Assembly: GCA_022496805.1 (NCBI GenBank)
Contig: CM040103.1
Coordinates: 6,218,001-6,282,000 of the forward strand
Reading direction: 5' to 3'
From: Pohlia nutans
Taxonomy: Eukaryota > Streptophyta > Bryopsida > Bryales > Mniaceae
Length of the DNA stretch: 64,000 bases
Under the pieces are notes generated by a model, which worked only from the letters and a program-made list of their open reading frames with translations, was not told the origin of the DNA and ran no database searches. The stretch's first letter is position 1, and each line of letters starts with the position of its first letter. The position numbers and the translations under genes are program-made. Shown here piece after piece: positions 22,188-34,977 of this stretch.

Positions 22188-25100
22188 TCACAGTGCCCCT
22201 CCGCTGCTGATAGCATTTGCCACTTTGGGAGTTTCGATGCATAGTCGCCGCTTTGCAGCTTTGGTTCGAAAGCACCAAACTTCAAAAGCCTCACTCAAAT
22301 CTGGAAACCTGCAAGAAAAATAAATAAATAAATCCACTTTCATCATGAACCCCAAAACATTACAGTTATTAAGCAGAGTTCAAGTGGAATTCTCTTCCTA
22401 TAATTACAATTTTTGAAAGCATTGGTCATGAATAGTTCCCATGGTCAAGTCTCTTGGCTTGGGGAGGTGATGAGTTCCACACCCTATGGTGGTGCAAGGC
22501 TTTGCTTTAGATTATTTTCTTACTCATCATAGACTAGTTTTGCAATCATTTTGAACTCAAGAGGAGTCTAAGGTGAGTTTAAGGTTTCTTTCCACTTTAA
22601 GACACTCTTTTCGGTGAACTCTATTATATTATATACCAGTATACACATTCCAAACAAAGCACACATTAGAATTATCTTTTTTTTAACTCCAAGAGGCCCA
22701 AATTATGCCTCATGTTTTTTGAGCAGTTCTGCGTAGGTCCTATGCGAACTTCCTTGTGTTCAATTTTTTTATTTTATTAACCAATATACACAACACTTTT
22801 CACTAATTCCAGTGATACAAAATTGGGACCCATCTCAATTCTATTTTATACAATATGATTGATTATTTTAAAACCATGAATCCTTGGTACTTCAGGGGTC
22901 AAGATTGGCCAGATTTTGAAACTTGAACTTTATAAAGTATTCTTTCACTCTTCTTGTGGGCTCTTCGCAATGTTACAAAGCCAACAAGCCAACATACAAA
23001 CTTGTTCAATGGATTTACAAACTTGTTGGAATAGAATGATGGATTCGAAGTTTAGGGTTTTGGGTTACAATGGATTTCTAAACTTGTTGGAATAGAATGA
23101 TGGATTCAAAGTTTAGGCTTTTGGGTTACAATGGATTTACAAACTTGTTGGAGTAGAATGATGGATTCGACGTTTAGGGTTTCGGGTTACAATGGATAAA
23201 CAAACTTGTTGGAATAGAATGATGGATTCGAAATTTAGGGTTTCGGGATACAATGGATAAACAAACTTGATGAAATAGATTGATGGATTCGAAGTTTAGA
23301 GTTTCGGGTAACAATGGATAAACAAACTTGTAGGAATAAAATGATGGATTCAAAGTTTAGGGTTTCGGGTTACAATGGATTCACAAACTTGTTGGAATAG
23401 AATGATGGATTCGAAGTTTAGGGTTTCGGGTTACCATGGATTTACAAACATGTTGGAATAGAATAATTCTAAGGTTTAGGGTTTTAGGGTTTAGGGTTTA
23501 GGGTTGTGATTCGCAGTACCTGGCGTGATCCCAGCGGAGCCAGTCGGCGAGGATTTCGGCTTGATCGCCGGACGGCAGCGACAGCACGAGAGAGACGAGC
23601 GCGTTTTCGATGCTCTGGCACAAGTCCAGGTCCATTTCCAGGGTCATCTTCTCGAGCGCGAACAGCTGGTCCAGCACGGGCTTGGTCTGGCGGATGAACG
23701 GCAACCACAGCTTGACGAAGTTGGTGCGCTCCGTGGCCGTCAGAATGACGCTCCCGTAGCCCACGGCCTTGAGCACCATCGCCGTGATCTCCACCACGCG
23801 CAGCTTCGTGTCCCAGAACCCCTCCCGCACCTTCTCGCTCCTCAACGCCTACACCAAATTCCATTTCACACCAAATTCATACTCCATTTCACACCAAATT
23901 CATGCTCCATTTAATGTAGAAAATATAACATCATCATGTGGCTACAACAGAAGATTGTTGGCTAATTTCTTTACATGAGTTAGTCGGGGCAATCAGAATA
24001 TGTTTTCTTACCAAAAAAAAGGTGAAAATATTGTCCGCAGTAAGATGTTTTACAAACTGATCGAAGAATGTAGAATATTTTTCTACCAAAAATGTTACAG
24101 TCGATGTTGTTATAGCACTGAATCAGTGACCATATTGTGCGAAATTCATGCTCCATTTCGTTCAGAAAAAACGTAACAATATCATGTGGCTACAACAGAA
24201 GATTGTTGGCTCATTTCTTTACATGAGTTAGTCGGGGCAATCAGAGCATATTTTCTTACCAAAAAAGGTGAAAATTATGTGTATGAAATTCCGAAGTAAG
24301 ATGTTTTACAAACTGATCAAAGAATAGAGTTATCCTAAAAGAGAAATTGTGTTTGAACAAGATACCATGTGTTTTGATTTAATGTACTCTTATTTGCTCA
24401 CTCTAAATAGTTCAAAGATGTAGAAGGCCTCTAATTATTAGGTGCGTAAGAGCTTGGTGGTCTTCAAACTCATGCACAACTAGTTTAGCCGTCAAAAAAG
24501 ACAACTAAACAAGTTTACCATGAGTTTGAAGACCACCAAGCTCTTACACACCTAATAGTGAGAGACCACCAAGCTCTTTCAAACTTCATAACTATTTAGA
24601 GTAAGCAAATAAGAGTATATTAACCCCTAAACCTACCAACCCTGTGAACAAGAGTAGATTCTAGCCTCAAAAATAGATATTAGCATGGTTGGGATGCACA
24701 TGAGATGTACATGAGAACACCATTGCAAGCATAAAATCTACCCAACAAATTAGACATACTTGTAGTTGGAGGCCTCTCCATTATTATCAACAGCTCTCTA
24801 TCACAAGAGATTCATTGTAATTGGTAGAGAATTTAATAGGCTTTCAAAGATGACTTGGATGAAAATCATCTGAGGTTATATGAGAAAGTTACAAGGCTTT
24901 GAATATGTTCGTGATCCAATTTCTGGATGTTGGGATGTTTAGGGGTTAAATCAAAACACATGGTATCTTACTCAAACACCACTTGACTTTTAGGAGAACT
25001 CCAATGTAGAATATTTTTCTACAGAAAATGCTACAGTCGTTGTTGTTATAGGACTGAATCGGTGACCATATTGTGTTGCTTGTGTCATTGAAGCCCAAAC

Positions 25101-28100
25101 CGAAATCAGTGGGGTGGTGACTGACTGACCTGTGTGACGTCGGGGGAAGCGTCCACCCAAAACTGCACGAAGTCGGGGTTGAGGCCGACGTGGGGGAGCA
25201 CACGAGACGCCCACACCAGATCCGACACTTTCTCCAGGATGCTCTTCTCCGACGACACGGATGTTGTTTCGGCTTCCTCCGCCACCACACTGCTCAGCTC
25301 CGCTTTGAACCCCTCGAAAACCTTCAGGAAGTGCTTCTTCAGCTCGCGTTTCAGGTCGTTGTCGGCTATCAACAATGGCGCGTCGTCGTCCTCCTCTAAC
25401 ATATACTCAACCTGCCACAACACAACCCCAAATCAAATTAGCCCCTAAAGGACCATAAGGCCACCAGGTGGCTCCTGTTTTTTTTCAGTAATTTTGAGTA
25501 GGCTTTATGTAATTCTTTTTTGTTAACTTTAAAAAAAAAAAGTATTCAACATATGTAATATTCTTCACTAATTCCAATGATATAAAATTTGGTCCCATTC
25601 AGATTATAATTTTCACAATATGATCGTTTAAACTTGTCATTTTAAAACCATGAATCCTTGGTCCTTTAGGGGTTAGTATTGCACTACTCTCCACACAACC
25701 AGCAACGACAAAAGGCTACTGTCACTACAGGGTTTGCCACTAGGTTACTTCACAGAAATTGACGAAGATGAAATAGAACGGTCTCAAGGACTAAATGGAA
25801 CCATCCAACCAACAAGAGGACCTTATGGTCTCTAAAGCTTGAGAAAAACCATCATCACTGGAATATCAAACGAGGAAAAACAAACAAACAAACCAGCAGT
25901 TGCTTTAGCAAGCTGTACGAGGCTCAAGTTACAGGAACAAACAGACACTGATCATAAGAACCTCCTCAAACTTTCTCACTTCGCTTGTGTTGATGCAATT
26001 GACCTCTCTCCTTCAGTTCAGATCAAGCACCTACTTTACATGAGGCTCTGTCTCAACGCTCGTTATGACAGTTTTTGTAGCTTATTTCATGGAGTAGTTG
26101 TACTGTAGTGGATTATTTTATGTTAGGGACTAGGTCTCAGGTTTCAAGTCGCAATGCTGATAAGAAACATCACACAATTACTTTATGAGAGGCTCTATCC
26201 CTTAAACTAGCAACGAGAGAGATAGGTTGAGCAGGTTAAATCATTCATAGTGTAGCTGCATTGTAGATGTAGGGCTCAATTTTGAGTAGCAACAAACACT
26301 ACTACACATAAGAACTTCACTGGAGATGTAGCTTGTATTGATGTGATTAGCTTTCTCCTATTCTAGCCAAAGAAAACAACCAACTACTTAACAGAAAGCT
26401 CAGTCCTAAAAGTTTTAGCTCATTTCATAGTGTAGCTGCACTGCATACTTATTATATATGAGGAACTAAGGCTCAGCTACATCTACAGAAAAGTCAAAGA
26501 GGTTTGAACTCGTAGGTTCTGACCTCCTCCCCTTGAGCCCAAAGCCAATAAAATTGCACAAAGAAGAAGAATGAAACTAACCAGTCTCAAGTTCGACAAC
26601 TGTGCTACAGTCAGTCAATGATAGTGTAACAAGTTTGCAGGAGATACGTGCAATGTTTTTCTACTGATTTTGGCGATGTAAAGCTTGTCCCCATGTGATT
26701 TTTTGTTTTTCACATTATGCGTTATCATGGGGATTTTTCAGTAGAATTTTAAGTAGGTCATATGGGAATTTTCTTTGTTCATTTACGTGCAGTGATGTAA
26801 TGTTTTGATTCACTACATTCACTACTTTAGTTTTTGTAAATATTGTTGAAAACTCATGTATGGCTTAGATAAGAAAGAGTGGCACCTGTTCCTGAGCAGC
26901 CACTTTGAGATCACTGGGGAACTTCTCAAGCTTGTTATCGCGGCTTTCGGTGGAAGTAGCCATGTGCACGGCAGACAGGAACACGTTGCGAATGGACGCG
27001 GCGTCGACGGGCTGGAGACGAGCGAGCACGGGCTGCACTTGAGCTCCCAGTCCCGCGACGAGCTTGTGAGTGGAGCTCACGATGGCGGGCAAGGCCTTGA
27101 GAATCTCCTCCTCCTCGCTCTCCTCCCACGGCACGGCCTCCAGGTACCGCGCACACTGCGTGGCGATGGCGTCGCAGCCGAGCTTCGTGGCCACTTTCAG
27201 CATCCCCAGTGCATTCTTCACGCTGTGCCACATCTCCCCCACGGGCTCCTCCAGATTCGAGTACAGCATGCGCAGCAAGTTGACGTGGTGATCGATGTCG
27301 CTCTCTATGCAGATCACCTCCACGCAGTTCCGCGAGTCCAGCAGATTGTACGTCGGCCACTCGTCTGATAATCGTAGTGCAAAATACTTGCTCTTTGCAC
27401 ACAGAATCCCGGAATGCGCGTAGAACCAGTCGTCGCGCCCGTGCACTGTCCGTAACCTGCACCACCAGTGACTTCACCATGTCAAAAAACCACCAGTAAT
27501 TTGAAGACCAAAAACATCCAATAAAGCAGCTACTTGTTGATTTGAGCTGCAGATCCTACTCTAAATACAGAAATACCTAAGTTAATTTGGGGACGAATTC
27601 CTGCATTGAATAAATCTGCTAATAAAAAAATTGTCCATCACCTTTCTATGAGAGCCTTGTACATCATCCACATTCTACAATGACCAGAGACCTTTCATTT
27701 TTAGAAGAGTCTTTTCATTCTTAGAAGAGTCCTTTTTATTCTTTTGTATGTGGCATTCAAGAAGGAAGGTTTATAGACAATTTTCATGTATGGGCTTATG
27801 GATGATAAGAGATTTCCCCTGTATGTGCACCCGTAACAAACCAACTTGTCTCCAAAGCAACCTCTATATTTGAACCCAAAAAAGCGACACAAAAACCTAG
27901 ATATTGATTGCACAAGATGTACAAAATCAGAACATGAGAGTCCATTTTGGGTACACCTATAGACAATACTAGCCAAAGTGTGTTGGAATCCTCTTTCACT
28001 TCCCAAAAAGAAAGAACTTGTCCTGGAAATTTTCCTTATAATTGGCGCAATTGTACCCTCTCTTCTAATAACGTGACTTGCTAAGTTCTTGTTGATTAAC

Positions 28101-28500
28101 CCCTAAAGGACCGAGAAACCCAAATTGGGCCTCATGTTTTATTTAGGAGTTTTGAGTAGGTCCTATGTGCAATTTTTTTATTCAAATTTATCTATATTTT
28201 GAACAACACATGCAATGTTCTTCATTGATTCCAGTGATATAACAATAAGAATAGTAAATATGCTCAGTTTGCTAGCAGTGGCGCACAGACCTTAGAACTG
28301 CAATAGAATGTGATCTAAAATCTTGCAGAGGAATATAAAAAACAACACTATATAACTTTTATGTAACTGAAAATTTTGAAAATTTGAAAATTTGAAAATC
28401 ACCTGACAATCACGTCACTGGTAGCGCGCTCGCCCAGCTTGCAGACGTAGCTGAAGACGCTGGACGGGGGCTCCACCTCGGTAATCTCGCCCTTGGCCAT
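22188..28500 (-). CDS. BTB/POZ domain protein, At3g05675-like
   Basis: Exons: 28500-28403, 27456-26886, 25411-25130, 23848-23520, 22308-22188; together 1401 bases, 466 aa, all junctions in frame. The BTB domain starts near residue 28 with '[20 protein letters not shown]', followed by '[19 protein letters not shown]' and '[11 protein letters not shown]'. After it come the family signatures '[12 protein letters not shown]', 'LARLQPVD', '[12 protein letters not shown]', '[14 protein letters not shown]', '[14 protein letters not shown]' and, in the last exon, '[21 protein letters not shown]'. BTB proteins of this plant-specific type are thought to act as CUL3 ubiquitin-ligase adaptors; the substrate is unknown. 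The ATG at 28500 lies 17 bases inside its exon (acceptor 'ttctgcag'), so at least one upstream 5' UTR exon is expected, and an upstream coding exon is not excluded. Confidence 0.9.
22683..22902. mobile_element. Family A MITE in the last BTB-gene intron
   Basis: Ends 'ttaactccaagaggccc' and 'ccttggtacttcaggggtcaa', with the core 'ccagtgatacaaaattggg' and 'acaatatgattgatt'. The orientation is opposite to the copy at 46.4 kb. Confidence 0.65.
23010..23507. repeat. 61-bp minisatellite ending in telomere-like repeats
   Basis: About 7.5 copies of a 61-bp unit, each containing 'acaaacttgttggaatag', 'aatgatggattcgaag' and 'tttagggtttcggg'. The array ends at 23470-23507 in a run of TTTAGGG/TTTTAGGG, the plant telomere unit. 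It lies in a BTB-gene intron, and its right edge is 13 bases from the splice donor at 23519. Confidence 0.95.
23898..24327. repeat. Direct duplication, about 248 bp apart
   Basis: 'catgctccattt', 'catgtggctacaacagaag' and 'catgagttagtcggggcaat' occur in the same order from about 23898 and again from about 24146. Each is followed by 'gtaagatgttttacaaactg'. Part of the same unit ('gtagaatatttttctac', 'gaccatattgtg') recurs at 25006-25075. All of it is intronic. Confidence 0.8.
24383..24620. repeat. Foldback (palindromic) element in a BTB-gene intron
   Basis: The left arm ('aatgtactcttatttgctc', 'actctaaatagttc', 'agcttggtggtcttcaaac') is matched in inverted order by the right arm ('gtttgaagaccaccaagct', 'aactatttagagta', 'gagcaaa'-like 'aagcaaataagagtat'). 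Transcription of this intron would give a long imperfect hairpin. Confidence 0.8.
24620..24949. mobile_element. Family B element with TTAA flanks
   Basis: 330 bp, left end TTAACCCCTAAACCTACC, right end 'ggatgtttaggggttaa'. The interior ('gatgtacatgaga', 'catacttgtagttggaggcc', 'attgtaattggtagagaatt') matches 47638-47957. Both ends sit in TTAA. Confidence 0.85.
25438..25676. mobile_element. Family A MITE in a BTB-gene intron
   Basis: Ends 'ttagcccctaaaggacca' and 'ggtcctttaggggtta', with clear inverted-repeat structure. Interior blocks are 'ccaatgatataaaatttgg' and 'cacaatatgatcg'. Confidence 0.8.
28096..28250. mobile_element. Truncated family A MITE
   Basis: The left end is TTAACCCCTAAAGGACCG, followed by 'aaattgggcctcatg' and 'caacacatgcaatgttctt'. 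The copy stops after 'ccagtgatataac', so its right third is missing. It is intronic in the BTB gene. Confidence 0.7.
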
Positions 28501-28812
28501 GGTGTGCTGGACGCTGCAGAATAGGGAAACCGGGGTGATCAAGGAATCCGGGCACACAACTGCCATCCAGAGAACCTGTCTTCTTCTTGTGAATAATAAT
28601 CTTGTGTAGTAATGTTGTGATGAGCATCGATCACGTTGAAAAGGAGATGATTCAGCTGCCCTTTTTTTATTTGTGTTATGAAGAAGCTTGCTGCTGCAGC
28701 TGCCCGTATTTGCTCTTCATCACTGCCAGAGTTTCACACCACAAGCTAAAGCTCATCTCTCATACTGTCCTTCCTTCAATAGCATTTTTTCAAAAGGCAA
28801 CAGAATTTGAAG

Positions 28813-29002
28813 TTAATCCCTAAAGGACCAAGAAGTCCAAATTGGGCCTCATGTATTTTTAGAATAGGTCCTGTATAGACTTCCTTTTATTCAAATTTAT
28901 TTGTCTTTGATCAACACATGCAAAACCTGGTCCTATCTGAATTATATTTTTCACAATATTTATCATTTTAAAACTATGAATCCTTGGTCCTTTAAGGGTT
29001 AA
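28813..29002. mobile_element. Family A MITE upstream of the BTB start
   Basis: Left TTAATCCCTAAAGGACC, right 'ggtcctttaagggttaa', with TTAA at both ends. About 190 bp, slightly shortened compared with the 235-bp copies. It lies about 310 bases upstream of the BTB start codon. Confidence 0.8.
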
Positions 29003-30507
29003 CATAATGCCAAGTCTGGTGTCGGTATCACTGTCTCATTGACTAATCAGAAAGGATTGTAAGGTAGAGGGCTCCAAAACCAACAGGATTCTAATTTCAA
29101 CAGAATCTAGACCATGCATTTATTTTAGAACACAAATCTAGGCACATCATAGAGCTCTTATTGAATGCTGACCAAAATGATAAGCTATCTATGATCTACC
29201 TAAATTTAGGTTCTAAGATGATTATTGTGCCTAGATTCTGTTGGAATTAGAACCCTGTTGGTTTTGGAGCCCTCTACCTTAAACATTCTCATTCTGAGCC
29301 TCTGAGATCAACCACCCTATTTGTGCCATGTGACTATTTGTGATCATATATCAGTGTCTTACATTTAAAATTTGATATGTACACTACTAGCACACGCGGC
29401 ACAATAGGGTGATTTACATTTTTTTATATCTGCTAATGCTCGAGCCTGAGAGCATTATCTAGTCCATAATAATACCATCTGGGAGAACCAGAGTTTAAAG
29501 CCCTAAAACCACCCACACAACAACAGGATTCTGATTGCAACTAATTGTGATTGAAGAAGCTGATGTTATTGGCTACCTCTTGTGACACTGAATGGTTGAA
29601 TCTCTTTCAAAAATATCAATTCAAACTAAGGTCAATATGAAAAAAAATGCCATATTATGCAGCACTGTTTAGAAACTGTATTTCTATAAGTTCCCAGTTC
29701 AAGAGCACACCTCCAATTGCACCATCCAGTATGGTGAGTGTCGTGTCAAAATCTTCAGTGACCGTCGAAGAGTCCAATATCCTGTCCAAGAAATAGATAA
29801 CGCGTTCAAAACTTAATCCAACCCTGGTTTGACAGTAACCAATTTGATTGATCATGTTGTGGAATAATGGAATTCATATGGGTTCAATTTCATATCTCAC
29901 CAAAAACCAGAGAACAACATTGGTTCAAATTGGACAAAAGAAAGTCCCCATATGACCTACACAAAACTGCTTTAAATATATAACTCCATTTGGAGCCTAC
30001 TTTACGCTACATTAGGGCTTCACTTACTTTTAAGATATTTAATTCCTTCGGTGTTCCATGAGCAGAGTATGTCCTTAGGTGGAAAGTTGTACTAGAATTT
30101 CTTTTCAATGTTACAGACATGCTTCACATAAAAATATACATATTACTCCATTTTTTTATAGAACGAAGAAAATGAATACAGAAAGAATTTCATTTACTCA
30201 AGAGTTAGTATAGTGTTTACAGATTGAAAGTATGAGCCAGCTTGCGCCGTCCTTGCAACATATTCTCACGTCTTGGTCCTGGAGCTAGTTGGAGGATGAC
30301 CTTGCCTGACGAGCATTTTCACATAAGAAAAACAAAAAAACCACCTATTTGTCGGTGACGAAACGTCAATCCAATTGAGCTGACCTGCAGGACCCTACCA
30401 ATGGCAAACCCTCTCTCAAGGTTAGAATAATTACAATGTCAAACATACTCTTCTCACAAACATAATGCCTTGGCTACTTCGCAAGTAATCTCATGGATCC
30501 CGGGTAA

Positions 30508-31135
30508 GTACCAGCTTGAAAAACTTGGCAAAACCGAAACCAAAGATGATCTATAACCCACAATCCCATCTCCCATGCAAAAAAACTACAAAAAAAAACC
30601 ACCTAATTAATACTAATTCTTCACCTAGTGATCTCACAATAGAGCATCTTTCACCGATTCTTAAAATTCCACCTGGCTATGGTCTTCCAAACCTCCAATG
30701 CTTGCAAAAATCCAAGCAGTACCAGCTTGAAAATTTGGCAAAACCGAAACCAAAGATGATCTATAACCCACAATCCCATCTTCCATGCAAAAAAAACTAA
30801 AAAAACCCATACTAATTCTTCACCGTTTCTTCTTGACCTAGTGATTTCACAATAGAGCATCTTTCACCGATTCTTAAAATTCCACCTGACTATGGTCTTC
30901 CAAACCTCCAATGCTTGCAAATATCCAAGCAGTACCAGCTTGAAAATTTGCAAACCGATGATCTCAAACCCAAACTAATGCCAGAATCCCATCAAAAATA
31001 ACAAAAAATAACCACCTAATTAATACTACTTCTTCACCTGACCTAGTAATCTTGCGGATCCCGCAATTGAGTATCTCTACCTGACTATGGCGTTCCAAAC
31101 CTCAAATGCTTACACACACACCCATCCCAAAACTG
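30508..31135. repeat. Tandem repeat, about 210-bp unit, three copies
   Basis: Units start 'gtaccagcttgaaaa' at about 30508, 30718 and 30931. Each continues with 'ccgaaaccaaagatgatc', 'acccacaatcccatc', 'attcttcacc' and 'tatggtcttccaaacctcc'. The third copy is degraded. Confidence 0.85.
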
Positions 31136-32251
31136 AAGAAATTCGCTGAAAACCGTAACCCCAAAAGATGGAGAAGGATCCGCCAAACCTCCACAATAAA
31201 AAAAAAACAAAAAACAAAGCATGGTTTGACCTGGCTCACCAACAATCATCACGCCTCCTTCTGCAACAAGAGAACACGAACAACAACAAGAGAGCGCAAG
31301 TGGACAGGCTTAGATTGCGATAGAGCTTTCCTGCAAGTGGGCTGTGAGGTGATGGAACAGGATCAATAGAGGATGAGCTCAGTGGGATGATGATGATGGA
31401 GTGCCAGGCATGTCGGAAGGAAAAAAGGGGAAAAAAAAAGGAACTGACGTGCAAGATACTTTGATGAAAGAAGAAAAGGGGAAAAGAGTACTAAGTTAGT
31501 GTGGATAGGTGATCAAGGGGATGCAGGAAACGCGGATGTGTTGGTTTGTTGGATGCCTGCCTGCTGGCGGAACGGGAGAGCATTGACGGTCCCTGGGTAC
31601 TGCGAATATCAGCTGGGGAATCCCATCTCCAGTGGTCACCGACGACGATGAATGAAAGCTCTGTAGCTTCTTCCGGCACGGACACTTCATGGTCGGTCCC
31701 AGCGATCTCAAAACTGGCTAATATTAGCTGGATTTCTACCCAAAAAATGGAGCTGCTAAACATACAAAGAAAAAAAATGATTTTTTTTTTTTGAAATGTA
31801 GCGAGAATGCTCATCATGATATAAATATGTAGCAACTTCATGAGGTGATATCCGCGGATATCATCATGGTATCACCTTAGTATATCAAGGGTATTGCCGG
31901 ATATTATAGAGGTATCGTGAGTAGTACATTCACAAGGTAGCCAAAGTATCTACCATTTATGTGGGAGGTAGCATCCTGTGCTAAATTTCATAAAGTGGTT
32001 CTGAGGCCACTGGTCGGTCCATCAGGTAGCTGCAGGAGTGAAGAAAGGCTGAGTTTTTGCTTGCTTTTTCTCTTCCTTTACGTTTTGCTTTTTTGGGTTC
32101 AGTTTACGTTTTCTATTCTGGATTCCTTTGCTAAGATTACGTACTCTGAATGGTCTGAGGTTGCTCATTGTGAGAGGATCTCCACCAACACTCTGGATAC
32201 CCCTCTCGATAGCTCTTTGGCTCTAGGAAACAATTGTGGGTTGGTAAATCC

Positions 32252-32840
32252 TTAACCCCTAAACGTACCAGGGTGTCCCTGGAATTGACAATTTGAGAAA
32301 AAACATTATAAACTCCCATTTAGAAGAATATTCTGGAATTGATATACAAATTAAAGTTCTAGATCTTGAATTTTAGATTCCATCTGTATGGTTTGATGCA
32401 CTAATACAATCACCAATATTTAATTGTAAAATTTGAAAGTTAAAAATCAAAAATTGCTTCTAAATTCAATTACAAACTAAATTTCAATATTTTTTGAGTA
32501 AAATATGTTGGAATGAGTTTGAAATGAGATACTCTTAAATGTGGTGATACTTTGAAATTTTTGTGTTTCTTAAATTTATGACCACATTTTTCACAATTCC
32601 ACTTTGAACTAGAGTCAATGCAATTTTGGCTTGGTCAACGACTTGACATACTTCTACATTTGTAATTTTAGAAAAATATATACTCTAGTATGACTAAATC
32701 CAGCCATTAGATAGGACAACAACTTCGTGAAGAATCTCCAAAAAATTGGATGAGTTTCGTCCAAGCATTGATGAGAACGTGAGAAGGCTTTGAATTCATT
32801 CGTGATCCAGTTTCTGGACTTTGGGACGTTTAGGGGTTAA
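32252..32840. mobile_element. Long family B element with TTAA flanks
   Basis: 589 bp, ends TTAACCCCTAAACGTACC and 'gggacgtttaggggttaa'. The terminal 60-100 bases match the shorter copies at 24.6 and 47.6 kb ('gttcgtgatccagtttctgg'-like), but the interior is different and longer. No coding capacity. Confidence 0.8.
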
Positions 32841-32889
32841 AGGTCGAGAGAGCCCTTTCCGACGAGTATTATACACCAATATTTCAGTA

Positions 32890-33200
32890 GGGGTTGTCAC
32901 AAAATGGAGAATGGGAGAATGAAGGATGGAGAATGAGGAAAAAGAAGAGCCAATAGGAAAGCTTCTTCATGGAGAAAGTGTGACACCTCTTTTGTGGTTT
33001 ATGGAGATTGAGAATGGAGAATAGAGGTTGTTAGTTGGTTACTCATTCTCTAAGCATGGGCCATTCTCCATTCTTCACCCATCGAAGAGAAGAATGGAAT
33101 TCTCAATCTTCGGAGAATGATCCCTCCACCATTCGAGGAGAGTGTGCCACGTCCCCATTCTCTGAAGATTGAGAATGGGAAGAAAGAGGTGTGACACCCC
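32890..33200. mobile_element. MITE with GGGTTGTCACA ends
   Basis: Left 'ggggttgtcacaa' and right 'gtgtgacacccc' form a short imperfect inverted repeat. Subterminal 'ggagaatg' and 'cattctcc' runs also pair. Similar termini occur near 479 and 772. Confidence 0.55.
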
Positions 33201-34977
33201 CTATTGTATTTGGCATAGTTCCACCTCTCTTATGAGTTTAAGATTTTTTTAAAAATGAAGTTAATATTCATGTCAACATGATTTTAATGAGTTGTTGGGG
33301 TCTCAATTTGGAACTTTTTATTTTCAACAAATGTCAAATATACGCCAACGTATCTACTATTCCATCACTCCTTTAAGGGTTAATGGAGTGTAAGACCAAA
33401 TAGTACCAAGCAATGTACCGGGAGATTCGGTGGTTGGTGTAAAATCAACCAACTGAAATTGCCAAATTACCAATTAAAACTCATAGTTTTAGACTAAAAT
33501 CCGGATAAAATTTGTAATACTCGGGTGCTACTTAGGTGACACAAGGTAATAACCGAATGGGTTCTTGTCTAAAACCAGTTGTTTTTTTTAAATATTGGAT
33601 TTTAGTTGGTTCCCTTGGAAAGCTTCCCGTTCAATGGTGCCAAGAGAATCTCCACTAGCATTCTGGACAGCCTTTTGACTCTTAAAAACAAAAAATTCAG
33701 TAGCATGCATTGTTGCTCACGAGTAGATGGTCTAGAATATTTTACATCCAACAGTACTTCATCAGTAGCTAAGTGGACAAGAGGAGGCTCAAGGCGATGA
33801 ACAGAGTGCATCAAGGAAAGGCAGTTGCCATCAAGGCTACTAAATGTTATGAACAATGGATGTGTATGGGTTGGTGAATGAGTGACATTCTATAATATAA
33901 CCGGGATTGGGGTCTTTGAACCCACTCAAGCACACACTAAATGGGTTATTTAGTGATCACGATCCTCCTTTCAACCTCATAATATTTAATTTTAGGAAGA
34001 TATTGTCTCATTGTAAAAATAAAAAAATAAAAAATGGATGTAGTGTTCCCATGTTAATTGGCAACTGTAAAATAAATATAGCATATTACCTCATGTCACT
34101 CTCGTTACCTGGAAGGAACATGACACTCTGAATGAAAGTGGAAATGACAAGTGGCAAACTCCTATGTGTTGTAGGGTCAATCTTTTTCTTTATTCTTAAA
34201 CGAATTGTTGTAATAGACATCAATTCTCATTGAACACTAAATAGCCCATTCTGCGTAGTACATCTTCTCTTCTATAACCGATGTGTGGTGAGGCTAGTGG
34301 CTTACTTACTATTTTCAAAGTCTAATTGAGTGATAATCGTGGAGACCTACATGGTATGCCCTGTGATTTTTTGTATGACCTTCGTGGAGCAAATTAAGAG
34401 TCGTAGGTGCAAATGCTTTTATGATAAACATCCTCATAACAACTCCACAATAATTTGGATAGCTCTTTGGTTCTAGAAAACAATGGATATCCATGGGTTG
34501 ATTGATGGAGTGTAACATTGAATAGTATAAGGGCATCTCCACTAGTACTTTGGATAGCTCTCTGGCTTTAGAAAACAATGGATGTGCATAGATTGGTGAA
34601 TGATTGTGACACTAGATAATGTAAGTAACCGGAGTTGGGGCCCTCAAAACCATTCAAGCTAGTGTACCGTGTCTTCTTAATTACACATTGTGATAGCACA
34701 ATCCATGCGTGGTGACTTACGAGTCATTTATTTACTATTTTCATAGTCTAAATTGAATGATGTTGGTGGGGAGCTACACGGTATGCCTTGTAATTTTTGG
34801 ATGACCTCAAAGAACAATTATGAGTTGCTAGTGGAGATGTTGTCATAATGATCATCTTAAAAGCATCTCCACCAACACTCAAGATATCTCTCTAGCTTTG
34901 AAAAGCAATAGATGTGCATGGTTTGATCAACAATTTATTTGGAGCGAGACACTAAATAGTGTAATCCAGTTCATGGC

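Noticed and set aside
23010..23470. Regular direct repeats as a CRISPR array
   Set aside because: Units are contiguous 61-bp tandem copies without unique spacers, in a plant intron.
26856..27480. Long frames antisense or shifted to the BTB exon (170 and 181 codons)
   Set aside because: Shadows of a GC-rich exon; only the frame with the BTB family motifs is supported.
31491..31841. 116-codon minus-strand frame
   Set aside because: Non-repetitive, but no recognised motif, no credible splice partners, and GC-rich plus-strand frames overlap. Could be a BTB 5' leader; not enough to call.
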